From JAXLWB01 sp046328715 (GTDB taxonomy: Bacteria > Chloroflexota > Anaerolineae > Caldilineales > Caldilineaceae), in NCBI GenBank assembly GCA_046328715.1, contig JAXLWB010000015.1, positions 1 to 64,000 of the forward strand: a stretch of 64,000 bases of DNA. Reading direction: 5' to 3'. A program made the position numbers and the translations under genes. Shown piece by piece: positions 36,114 through 43,476 of this stretch; within the stretch, counting starts at the first letter, position 1, and each line of letters starts with the position of its first letter. The notes beneath the pieces are model-generated. The model had not been told where the DNA came from. It saw only the letters and a list, made by a program, of their open reading frames with translations, and did no database searches.

Positions 36114-36247
36114 TGAAGGCGATGGGATTTGAACCCACGTTCCCCCTTTGGAAGAGGTAACCGACAACCTTCGGCCCACTAGGGTTGCTAGTAGACAAGT
36201 TGTGGCCTTCGGCGTTTAGGTGTCCTAGACCGCTAGACGACGCCTTC
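36114..36247 (-). ncRNA. tRNA-Y hybrid B (tRNA-Gly(TCC)-like with inserted Y stem)
   Basis: 134 bases. Acceptor GAAGGCG/CGCCTTC, D arm GTCT...GGAC and T arm GTGGG-TTCAAAT-CCCAT are intact. A 61-base insert splits the anticodon stem after position 28: CC before and CCT after together pair with AGGGG. The insert contains ACAAC/GTTGT, an internal loop with CTT opposite CGAAG, then GTCTACTAG-CAACC-CTAGTGGGC, and ends CGGTTA. Removing it leaves a canonical 73-base tRNA with loop CTTCCAA, identical to the Gly(TCC) loop. Same insertion point and ending as hybrid A, but different stem sequence, so the structure looks selected. Confidence 0.82.
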
Positions 36248-36261
36248 ATTTGTACTACAAG

Positions 36262-36334
36262 CTGCGAGAATAGGAATCGAACCTATACCGACCCGATTAA
36301 CAGCCGGGTGCCCTGCCAGTTAAGCTACCTCGCA
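36262..36334 (-). tRNA. tRNA-Asn (GTT)
   Basis: 73 bases. Acceptor TGCGAGG/TCTCGCA (one G-T). Anticodon arm CCCGG-CTGTTAA-TCGGG gives GTT. T arm ATAGG-TTCGATT-CCTAT. Discriminator G with T1-A72, as usual for bacterial Asn. Most promoter-proximal RNA gene of the locus. Confidence 0.92.
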
Positions 36335-36359
36335 ATCATCCACAGCACGACTGTCTCAA

Positions 36360-36385
36360 TTGTACAAATCGAGGGGTTTGTACAA
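36360..36385. promoter_or_regulatory. inverted repeat TTGTACAAA-N8-TTTGTACAA
   Basis: Perfect nine-base arms with an eight-base spacer, 26 bases upstream of tRNA-Asn. The half-site spacing and position suggest an operator or promoter element for the RNA array. A hairpin ending the upstream small gene is the alternative. Confidence 0.45.
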
Positions 36386-36437
36386 CGAGAGCGTGTCGAT
36401 CCTTCCATCGAGTGGCCACCTATTGTGTGGTTTCGCA

Positions 36438-36650
36438 TTAGGCACCTCGCACTACCATTGGATTGACACTGCGGCCGATCAAGCGTGTCAACGCAACTGG
36501 TCGTAAAAGACCAATCAAGCGCTGCATGGTTTGGCGGCGACGTGTCCGCTGTTCGGCAAAGAGTTCATCCAAACGTAGCTGATGAAGAAGTTCATTCTGG
36601 CGATCTTCGTGTATCTGTTTTGCTAACAGATAATTGGTTTGAGTGTACAT
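36438..36650 (-). CDS. small protein, 70 residues
   Basis: Starts MYTQTNYLLAKQIHEDRQ. A helical, charged first half is followed by an Arg-rich segment RTRRRQTMQRLIGLLRP and a tail ending VRGA. AAGGAAA lies 9 bases before the ATG. It reads toward the tRNA array and is itself preceded by an intrinsic terminator of the next gene upstream, so it likely has its own promoter around 36655-36690. No family recognised. Confidence 0.5.
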   Translation of the reverse strand: MYTQTNYLLAKQIHEDRQNELLHQLRLDELFAEQRTRRRQTMQRLIGLLRPVALTRLIGRSVNPMVVRGA

Positions 36651-36690
36651 GAGTGTGATTTCCTTGATTGAGATATCGTTTTTAACCAAT

Positions 36691-36715
36691 AAAAAAAGCG
36701 GGCCTTGCGGCCCGC
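36691..36715 (-). terminator. intrinsic terminator (GCGGGCC hairpin plus T-run)
   Basis: On the minus strand GCGGGCC-GCAA-GGCCCGC is followed by seven T residues. Placed 20 bases after the stop of the 63-residue ORF, which supports that ORF being a transcribed unit. Confidence 0.88.
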
Positions 36716-36735
36716 TCGTAAAACACAAGAGTTGA

Positions 36736-36927
36736 TTACACCTGATCCCTCAAGGAGCAATCCGAACGGGCATGACTATTCATCTGTTTTGGACCCCAGC
36801 TACCTGCTCCTGTTTGAGGGCGCGTGGGTACGATGTTTTTGCAATTAAAATTGCCAAAATAATTTTCAAAATCTAGCGCAGCCATGCAATAGAATTGCAC
36901 AACCTGATACCATGTCCGTTCTCGCAT
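36736..36927 (-). CDS. small protein, 63 residues
   Basis: Frame MRERTWYQVVQFYCMAALDF followed by a polar half with one Pro-Arg-Pro stretch. AGGAAA precedes the ATG at good spacing and a strong terminator follows the stop. No homologue recognised. Part of a set of three tiny minus-strand ORFs, two of them followed by intrinsic terminators, upstream of the tRNA/Ro60 locus. Confidence 0.45.
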   Translation of the reverse strand: MRERTWYQVVQFYCMAALDFENYFGNFNCKNIVPTRPQTGAGSWGPKQMNSHARSDCSLRDQV

Positions 36928-36954
36928 CGTTTTTCCTGTCTGGTGAAAGACAAC

Positions 36955-36983
36955 AAAAAACGCAGGCTTTGCAAGCCTGCGTT
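36955..36983 (-). terminator. intrinsic terminator (AACGCAGGCTT hairpin plus T-run)
   Basis: AACGCAGGCTT and AAGCCTGCGTT pair around a three-base loop, and four further T residues follow on the minus strand. It lies about 25 bases after the stop of the 52-residue ORF. Confidence 0.88.
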
Positions 36984-37006
36984 CCTGAAAAGTACGTCAA
37001 TCCGGG

Positions 37007-37165
37007 TCAACTCAACTGTCTGACCCTTACTTTTCTCGGTAACACAGGCATTTTACGGGCTGGAACCACACTAAAACCGGGACGCAGATCGTGTATGCGA
37101 CCGGAACCACAGTGCGCTCTTCCTGCTATGCGATTGTTAGTTTCATAAATGAGATGCTGTTTCAT
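37007..37165 (-). CDS. possible 52-residue basic protein
   Basis: Frame MKQHLIYETNNRIAGRAH...KVRVRQLS, rich in Arg and Gly. AGGAA abuts the ATG, closer than ideal. Supported mainly by the well-placed terminator downstream. No family recognised. The 250 bases upstream (to 37422) show no other gene. Confidence 0.35.
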   Translation of the reverse strand: MKQHLIYETNNRIAGRAHCGSGRIHDLRPGFSVVPARKMPVLPRKVRVRQLS

Positions 37166-37422
37166 TTCCTATATCCTAACAACAACGCTTCCAATGCCTA
37201 CCAGTGTCTGAGTTGACTCAAACGGCTGAGAAAGTAGTCTACAATTTTTCCTTAATTACACAGGCTGAAAGACAGCCAGAATCCTCTGTGGAAGGAGTTT
37301 AGCATAAAAAATTGCAGTTGTCAAGAGCCAGTTTTGACGAATTTCAAAAAAAGAGGATGCAAGTTGCAGGGGGCAAAGTGGCAAAGTAGGAAATCTTGCC
37401 TGCCCCTTGTCTTCTTGTCTTC

Positions 37423-38400
37423 CTATCTCCGTTTTTCCCATACCTCGCCATTGACCACATCCTGCGGACGTTCGCCGTTGAAGAAGGCAACTGCCCGTTC
37501 AACCGCCATGCGCTGCATTCGTTCCAGTCCCTCAACCGTAGTCGAGGCAATGTGTGGCGTCGCCAGGATCATGGGATGATTGCGCAATCGCGAGTCAAGC
37601 GGCACTGGCTCCGGATCATAGACGTCGATGCCAGCCGCTGACAACTTGCCACTATCGATCGCTTCCAGTAAGGCCGCTTCATCTACCAGCGGACCACGCG
37701 CCATGTTGAGCAGATAGGCACCATCTTTCATTGTGGCAATCCGCTCACGATTGATTAGGCGATAGGTTTCGGGCGTGGCGGGCATGTGCAAGCTGAGGAA
37801 ATCGGACTGGCGAATCACGCTCTCCATATCGGTCATGGTGACGCCGAGTGCATCGGCCTGTTCCTGAGAGACATAAGGATCGTAGGCAATCACCTTCATT
37901 AATAATCCTATGCCACAGATATGGGCCACACGACGACCGATGCGCCCGAGACCCAATAATCCCAATGTCTTGCCTTGCACTTCGGTGCCGAGAATTGGAC
38001 CGGAACGAGGTCCCCATTTGCCAGCGATCAAGTTATCATTGCCCTGTTTAAGCCGTTTGGCACACGCAAGCAACATGGCGACGGTATGTTCAGCCGTCGA
38101 TTCGGTCGGGCCATCGGGGGTGTTGGTGACAACGATGCCGCGTGCCGTGGCTGCATCGAGATCAACATTATCGACGCCGATACCAGTGCGGGCGATCAAG
38201 CGCAGATTGGGCAAAGCGTCCATCAGTGCGCCATCGTAACGAAGGATGGACGAGGCAAAAATCGCTTGCGCAGGCAGGGCATTGGCATAGACTGGCGATT
38301 GGCTGTCGGGCAGAATTTGCTCCACATTGCTAGGCAAAAGCGCCTGGAGAAAAGGCATTTTGACTTCGATCCAGGCATGGGTAAAGGGAATAGCGGGCAT
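37423..38400 (-). CDS. D-isomer-specific 2-hydroxyacid dehydrogenase
   Basis: 325 residues. NAD-binding GLLGLGRIGRRVAH; catalytic Arg in NMARGPLVD, Glu in DVYDPEP and His in ATPHIAS. Related to glyoxylate/hydroxypyruvate reductases; no ACT domain. CGGAG lies 8 bases before the ATG. It differs clearly from the dehydrogenase at 10024-10962, so it is not a recent duplicate. Stands alone, divergent from the transporter gene at 38686. Confidence 0.87.
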   Translation of the reverse strand: MPAIPFTHAWIEVKMPFLQALLPSNVEQILPDSQSPVYANALPAQAIFASSILRYDGALMDALPNLRLIARTGIGVDNVDLDAATARGIVVTNTPDGPTESTAEHTVAMLLACAKRLKQGNDNLIAGKWGPRSGPILGTEVQGKTLGLLGLGRIGRRVAHICGIGLLMKVIAYDPYVSQEQADALGVTMTDMESVIRQSDFLSLHMPATPETYRLINRERIATMKDGAYLLNMARGPLVDEAALLEAIDSGKLSAAGIDVYDPEPVPLDSRLRNHPMILATPHIASTTVEGLERMQRMAVERAVAFFNGERPQDVVNGEVWEKRR

Positions 38401-38685
38401 AGTAGGCTCCGAAGTAATGGTTACTGGTGAACGGTTAATAAATCATCTATCGGAAATAGATTTTACTACGAGGAGGAAAAGACTCGCAATGACTATTTCT
38501 TGTTGCTGACAGAGCGGCCGTTCCCACATAACTTGCACTGGCACAGGCCGTCATGAAAAGTGAAGTCAGACAGTCAATCTGTAGGACAGTGGATCAGTGA
38601 AACAGAAGGACTGAGCTACTGCCCCACTGACTCACCGTCTTACTGAAATCGGGCACATTGCACACGAACATTGAGGAAACCGTCC

Positions 38686-39270
38686 ATGCAAAATCGTATT
38701 ATCCGCACACTTCTGCTTGCAGCGACCCTTGGCTCAATTGGCGAAGGGATGCTTGGTCCCCTGTTGAGTCTCTTCACACAGAAAATCGGCGGCAGTCCCC
38801 TGGACTTAGCCGCTTCCTGGGCACTCTACCTGATCATCACTGGCGCTTGTATGATCTTCGTCGGCCACTATATTGACCGCACGTACTCCGCCGAATGGCT
38901 GTTAGTGGCAGGCTATCTGCTCAACGCCCTCTGCACCTTTGGCTACCTGTGGGTCAGCGATCCGATCCACTTGTTTATCGTCCAGGTAGGGCTGGGAGCG
39001 GCCAACGCCCTTGCCACTCCCTCCTGGGATGCCCTCTTTGCCCGCAACACGCCAGTCGAGCGCAATGGCACACTTTGGGGCACTGCCAACGGCCAGGATC
39101 AGATGATTTCCGGCGTCGCCATTCTGCTTGGCAGTTCGGTCATCTACTACACCTCCTTTAGTGTACTCTTTGTACTGATGGGCGTGATTCAACTGCTGGC
39201 AACGCTGGTGCAGGCGCAGTTACTGCATACCTCTTATAAATTAAAGGTTCTTGGATATGTGCAGGGGTAG
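38686..39270 (+). CDS. half-size MFS transporter-like protein
   Basis: 194 residues with about six membrane helices. It resembles the C- or N-half of a major-facilitator protein: GEGMLGPLLSLFTQKIGG at the start and a loop FARNTPVERNGTLWG. Full MFS proteins have twelve helices; no second half follows, and the sequence ends cleanly at TAG after a basic tail. It may dimerise or be a degraded transporter. GAGGAAA precedes the ATG. An upstream 'acagtggatcagtg' word cluster occupies 38573-38640. Confidence 0.7.
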   Translation: MQNRIIRTLLLAATLGSIGEGMLGPLLSLFTQKIGGSPLDLAASWALYLIITGACMIFVGHYIDRTYSAEWLLVAGYLLNALCTFGYLWVSDPIHLFIVQVGLGAANALATPSWDALFARNTPVERNGTLWGTANGQDQMISGVAILLGSSVIYYTSFSVLFVLMGVIQLLATLVQAQLLHTSYKLKVLGYVQG

Positions 39271-39334
39271 GTTATAATGGGTAAAACGTATTTTAATTTT
39301 CCCAGAGTCCTCGACTCACTTATCCAATTACATC

Positions 39335-40423
39335 ATGCAACCACTACGAACCATCATCATCGGCGTCGGCGCAGGCATCTTTCCCTGGCACCAAACGGCG
39401 CTCAGTAACACCCCTTTCACCATCGTCGGCGTGACCGATGTCAACGCCACGGTGGGTCAACAACGGGCAGAAGAGCTTGGCTGCCCCTATTTTCCTGACC
39501 ATCGCACCTTGCTGGCTGAGACCCGCCCAGATGTAGCCACCATTATCACGCCCCATCCCTTCCATGCACCGTTGGCGATTGATTGCCTCAACGCTGGCGT
39601 GCATGTGCTGGTCGAAAAGCCGCTCTCAGTTACGGTGGCCGATGGCGACGCCATGATCGAGGCGGCCAGACGCAATCAACGGCTGCTCACGGTCAGCTTC
39701 CAGAATCGTTTTCGTGCCGAAGCATTGGCGGCCAAACAATGGATCGCCAGTGGCAAGTTGGGCGAAATCCAACATGTACAGATGACAGCACTTTGGCCAC
39801 GCACTGCGGTCTACTTCAACCAGTCGGTCTGGCGTGGCACTTGGAAAGGCGAAGGCGGCGGCATTTTGATGAACCAATCGCCGCACAATCTCGATATGCT
39901 TTGTCACCTGGCCGGGATGCCGAGCCGGGTTTATGGCATCACCCGTACCAACTTCCACAAGATCGAAACCGAGGATACCGCCACCGCTCTGCTCGAATGG
40001 AGCAACGGAGCGCAAGGCATGTTGCACGTTAGCACAGCAGAGACCGGCATCAAGGAACGACTGGAAATCGTAGGTACGAACGGCGTTCTGAGTTTGACGC
40101 CCGGCGCACTCGAGGTGAAAGGTTTTGAACGGGACATTCGTCAATTCTTGGTCGAAAGTGACAACCCCTATGCTGGACCCGAAATCCTAACCCAGGAAGT
40201 AGAACTGCCTGAGGGCAAAGCCGACCACACGCATGTCTACACGAATTTCTACAATGCCATCACCCAAGGTCATCCGCTGATGACGGATGGCATTGAAGCG
40301 CTGATGTCACTAGAATTGGCAAACGCAATCACACTCTCCAGCCATTTGGGGCAACCGGTGGAGATACCAATCAGCCGGACTCAATACAGCTCTCTTCTAA
40401 ATAAATTGAAGGCGCAGAGTTAA
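39335..40423 (+). CDS. Gfo/Idh/MocA family oxidoreductase
   Basis: 362 residues. Rossmann start IIIGVGAGIFPWHQTAL, EKPLSVT motif near residue 93, and GGGILMNQSPHNLDMLCHLAG holding the catalytic His. NAD(P)-dependent sugar dehydrogenase type. No good ribosome site at the ATG. It lies downstream of the half-size transporter and upstream of repeats; with PhyH and another Gfo/Idh protein at 41-43 kb it forms a loose plus-strand group. Confidence 0.88.
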   Translation: MQPLRTIIIGVGAGIFPWHQTALSNTPFTIVGVTDVNATVGQQRAEELGCPYFPDHRTLLAETRPDVATIITPHPFHAPLAIDCLNAGVHVLVEKPLSVTVADGDAMIEAARRNQRLLTVSFQNRFRAEALAAKQWIASGKLGEIQHVQMTALWPRTAVYFNQSVWRGTWKGEGGGILMNQSPHNLDMLCHLAGMPSRVYGITRTNFHKIETEDTATALLEWSNGAQGMLHVSTAETGIKERLEIVGTNGVLSLTPGALEVKGFERDIRQFLVESDNPYAGPEILTQEVELPEGKADHTHVYTNFYNAITQGHPLMTDGIEALMSLELANAITLSSHLGQPVEIPISRTQYSSLLNKLKAQS

Positions 40424-40427
40424 CTAC

Positions 40428-40525
40428 AAATCCGTGAAAACCCGTAAAATCCGTGTACAAACCCCTGCTCTTTGCCAGGCTGACAGGTGAATTTGTACAC
40501 GGATTTGCAGGATTTTCACGGATTA
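40428..40525. repeat. inverted 'aatccgtgtacaaa' words
   Basis: ccgtgaaaacccgtaaaatccgtg and cacggatttgcaggattttcacgg form an imperfect hairpin downstream of the oxidoreductase gene. Related words make up the tandem repeat at 40996-41262. Confidence 0.7.
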
Positions 40526-40610
40526 TTTTAGAATGCATTTATTACTTACAGAAAACCTACAAAGGGCTTTACGTTAAGATTTTTCATCCTTTTGAAGTAG
40601 TGAGGCATGG

Positions 40611-41012
40611 ATGCTAAACAAACATGTGGATGTCACTGATGCTATTATCAAAGCCTTCTATGCAGTGTACAATGCTTTAGGCTATGGTTTCTCGGAGAAG
40701 GTTTACAAGGGAGCTATGGTGGTTGAACTTACACGCATGGATGTCAAGGTGCTAGCAGAACATCCAATTCATGTCTACTACCGCGGTGTTGTTGTAGCCG
40801 AATTTTTCGCTGACTTATTTGTCAGTGATTGTGTAATTGTAGAGTTGAAGTCCGTCAAAGAGTTATTGGATGAACATCATGCCCAGCTTTTGAATTATCT
40901 GAGATCGACAAAGATAGAGGTTGGACTATTAGTTAACTTTGGCCCAGAGGGCAAGTTTCATCGCAAAAGTTACGATAATCATCGTAAGGGTAGCCTTTCT
41001 TGGACAGGATAA
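40611..41012 (+). CDS. GxxExxY family protein
   Basis: 133 residues. Carries the family motif as GFSEKVY near residue 27, then a PD-(D/E)XK-like core: VVVAEFFADLFVSDCVIVELKSVKEL with Asp, Glu and Lys in the expected order. The family is widespread in mobile or variable regions; function unproven, a nuclease fold is suspected. The gene sits inside 'ccgtgtacaaa' repeats, and its 3' end lies within the first unit of a tandem duplication. Slightly richer in A/T than its neighbours. Confidence 0.85.
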   Translation: MLNKHVDVTDAIIKAFYAVYNALGYGFSEKVYKGAMVVELTRMDVKVLAEHPIHVYYRGVVVAEFFADLFVSDCVIVELKSVKELLDEHHAQLLNYLRSTKIEVGLLVNFGPEGKFHRKSYDNHRKGSLSWTG

Positions 41013-41262
41013 AAAGGATTTGTACACGAATGTATGGGATTCCCACAGATTATTTGTTCACCAATAAGTAAGAATTTGCTGATTATTTTAAAGATCCGTG
41101 TCAATCCTTAAAATCCGTGTACAGATTATTGTGTTTCTTGGACAGAACAAAAAGGATTTGTACACGGATGTACAGGATTCCCACAGATGTTTGTTCACCA
41201 TGAGCGAGAATTTGCTGATTGTTTTAAAGATCCGTGTCAATCCCTAATATCCGTGTACAAAT
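40996..41262 (+). repeat. 138-base tandem direct repeat, two copies
   Basis: Unit 1 starts at 40996 (tttcttggacag, the last codons of the GxxExxY gene). Unit 2 starts at 41134 with the same bases. Both contain ggatttgtacacg, gattcccacagat, ttgttcacca and aaagatccgtgtcaatcc in the same order, with scattered differences. The duplicated copy of the gene's 3' end is non-coding. Confidence 0.85.
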
Positions 41263-41291
41263 TTTTCTTTCGTGAAAGAGAGTAAATCTCG

Positions 41292-42101
41292 ATGAACCCA
41301 ATCAGTGCAACACCCAAACAGATCGCCCAATTCCAACGGGATGGTTACACAGTCTTTCCTCATTTCTTTGAACCGGAAGAGTTACAGGCTCTGGTCGCCG
41401 AATTGGAGCGGTTTAAGAGCGAAGGATTAGGACGTAACGTTGCGACCGATGGCGACGGCAAAACCCATTCCAGCAGCAAGGTCAACTATCAGATCATCCC
41501 GCTCAACGACAAGAGTGCCTTGTTGCGGGCGCTGCCCTTTCACCCCAATGTAGTGCGCGTGGTGGGCCAGCTAATCGGTGATCCCTTTGTGCGCCAACTC
41601 GACCAGATCTTCCTCAAGCCAGGTCGCACCGGCGCCGGCACCGATTGGCACACCGATAATGCCTACTTCAAAATCGCTGATCCGGCCCAGGGCACTGCCA
41701 TGTGGATTGCCCTGCACGATGCTACTCTCGCCAATGGCACGCTCCACGTCATCCCCGGCAGCTTTCGTGAATCGTTCGCCCACGAGCGCGATCTAAATAG
41801 TGACCATCACATCCACATGCAGGCCGACGAGGATCGAGCCGTCGCTATCGAATTGCCAGCGGGCGGGGCGATCTTCTTCAACTATGGCACTGCGCATTCC
41901 ACCAAGGCCAACAACACAGACCACGAACGGGCAGGGCTTGCCTTCCACTTTCTGAACAGCCATGCTATCACCAGCCAGGAGACTGGCGGAAGATGGGGTC
42001 TGGTGCATGTCACAGGTCCCGAAGCAACCGGTGGTGAACGGGAGTACGGGGTGAAGGTAGCGGGGACTTGGCAGGACGAAGTGAAAAGAGTAACACAATG
42101 A
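41292..42101 (+). CDS. phytanoyl-CoA dioxygenase (PhyH) family protein
   Basis: 269-residue Fe(II)/2-oxoglutarate oxygenase of the PhyH family. Iron ligands: His and Asp in TDWHTDNAY and the distal His in NYGTAHST. A basic residue for 2-oxoglutarate follows in the last third. Bacterial members hydroxylate varied small molecules; substrate unknown. Its stop overlaps the next start as ATGA, so it is translationally coupled to the Gfo/Idh oxidoreductase, suggesting joint catabolism of one compound. Confidence 0.9.
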   Translation: MNPISATPKQIAQFQRDGYTVFPHFFEPEELQALVAELERFKSEGLGRNVATDGDGKTHSSSKVNYQIIPLNDKSALLRALPFHPNVVRVVGQLIGDPFVRQLDQIFLKPGRTGAGTDWHTDNAYFKIADPAQGTAMWIALHDATLANGTLHVIPGSFRESFAHERDLNSDHHIHMQADEDRAVAIELPAGGAIFFNYGTAHSTKANNTDHERAGLAFHFLNSHAITSQETGGRWGLVHVTGPEATGGEREYGVKVAGTWQDEVKRVTQ

Positions 42102-43138
42102 ACAACAAACCTCTCAGAGTCGCTTTCCTCGGTGCTGGGATGATCGCCGACTATCATCGCAAAGGCGTTGAAGCGTGCGCCGATCAAAATGTCGAGCTTG
42201 CTGCCATCGGCCACTACAACCCAGCCAAATTTTCCGACATTTCCAATCGTCACCATTTGCCTTGTTTTGACTATGCGCAGATTTTTGCCGACCCAGAGAT
42301 CGATGTGGTGGCAATCTGCACGCCGAGTGGCTCGCACGCCGCCGAAGCGATTGCGGCGCTCAATGCCGGCAAACATGTGTTGGTCGAAAAGCCCATGGCG
42401 CTCAACCTCGTCGACGCCGATGCCATGATTGAAGCGGCAAAACGGAACGGAGTGGTTCTGGCTGTCGCCTTGCAACGCCGCACCGAGACCGCCTACGCCC
42501 GCGCTCATCAAGCGATCATGGCGGGCGATCTGGGGGAGATGACCCAGGCTGCGATCACGATTCCCTATGTGCGCACCAAAGCGTACTATGGTCAGGCCGC
42601 CTGGCGTGGCACTTGGGCCGCCGATGGCGGCGGTGTGCTGATGAACCAGGGCATTCACCTGGTCGATCAGTTGGTTTGGAACATGGGCGACCCGGTGGAG
42701 GTCAAGGCGCATGCTGCCACCTTGCGCCACGCCATCGAGGTTGAAGACACATTGAGTGCCAGCTTGCGTTTTGCCAATGGCGCACTGGGGACAATTACTG
42801 CAACAACGACCGCAGCACCTGGTTTTCCGCACACGCTCTCCTTCTATGGCAGCAACGGTGGCATCCAGATCGAAGGCGATAACATCCGTTACTGGACATT
42901 AGCCGACGCCAGCAAAGCCACGATTGAGCCGATCCAGCCAGCCAGCACAGTTGCGGGGGCAGGAGCAGGTGGCGACCCACGTGGCATTGCCGCAACCGGG
43001 CATATCGCCATCTGGAAAGACTTTATCGAAGCAATCCGCACCGGAAAGCAGCCAATGCTGGATGGAGCGGAAGGGAGAAGGAGCTTGGCGGCGGTGTTGG
43101 CGGTGTATGAGGCGGCGGGAATTACTAGACAATGGTGA
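42098..43138 (+). CDS. Gfo/Idh/MocA family oxidoreductase
   Basis: 346 residues. Rossmann motif AFLGAGMIADYHRKG, EKPMALN near residue 97, and GGGVLMNQGIHLVDQLVW with the catalytic His. Starts at an ATG overlapping the PhyH stop by four bases. NAD(P)-dependent sugar or cyclitol dehydrogenase type. Confidence 0.9.
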   Translation: MNNKPLRVAFLGAGMIADYHRKGVEACADQNVELAAIGHYNPAKFSDISNRHHLPCFDYAQIFADPEIDVVAICTPSGSHAAEAIAALNAGKHVLVEKPMALNLVDADAMIEAAKRNGVVLAVALQRRTETAYARAHQAIMAGDLGEMTQAAITIPYVRTKAYYGQAAWRGTWAADGGGVLMNQGIHLVDQLVWNMGDPVEVKAHAATLRHAIEVEDTLSASLRFANGALGTITATTTAAPGFPHTLSFYGSNGGIQIEGDNIRYWTLADASKATIEPIQPASTVAGAGAGGDPRGIAATGHIAIWKDFIEAIRTGKQPMLDGAEGRRSLAAVLAVYEAAGITRQW

Positions 43139-43476
43139 GAGGACACTAACCAGTTCATCATTTTCTAGAAACCGCCAGGATGCAATTATGATGGAATACA
43201 AAGGCTACATTGGGAAAATAGAAACTGATGACAAGAATGAGTTCCCGTGGTCAAATGCGCCCCTGGTTAATTGAGAATATCTTTCTCTTTGAGACACAAA
43301 GCCTTATCGATGAGCTAAGACGTAGCGGTGTAAAGATAGGTATTGCCACAAGTGTGCGTCACCGCCAATGGCAAGAATCACAGATCTATCCGCTGCAATA
43401 TAGTCACCAAATTCAATTATCCAATGAACAACGAGATGCATTGATGTTATTCAGATAGCTGGTGGGCGATTAACGG
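43139..43476. other. gap with gene debris
   Basis: About 340 bases holding only the HicB-like fragment and an unassigned 76-codon frame without a ribosome site. No repeats or RNA genes seen. Confidence 0.5.
43188..43274 (+). pseudogene. possible HicB antitoxin remnant
   Basis: The short frame MMEYKGYIGKIETDDKNE matches the usual HicB N-terminus (YKGYIG, then acidic residues) but stops after about 28 residues, before the rest of the HicB fold. No HicA lies beside it. A frame to 43458 downstream (FLFETQSLIDELRRSGVKIG) may be debris of another gene. Confidence 0.35.

Noticed and set aside
35785..36247. Group I introns in the long tRNAs
   Set aside because: Inserts are only 51 and 61 bases, lie in the anticodon stem rather than the loop, and lack the conserved core pairings of group I introns.
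30083..37165. Prophage or integrative element carrying the tRNA array
   Set aside because: No integrase, structural, replication or packaging genes; the HNH protein belongs to a common chromosomal family.
41882..42832. 316-codon minus-strand frame
   Set aside because: Antisense shadow of the PhyH and Gfo/Idh genes, which have intact motifs and coupled starts.
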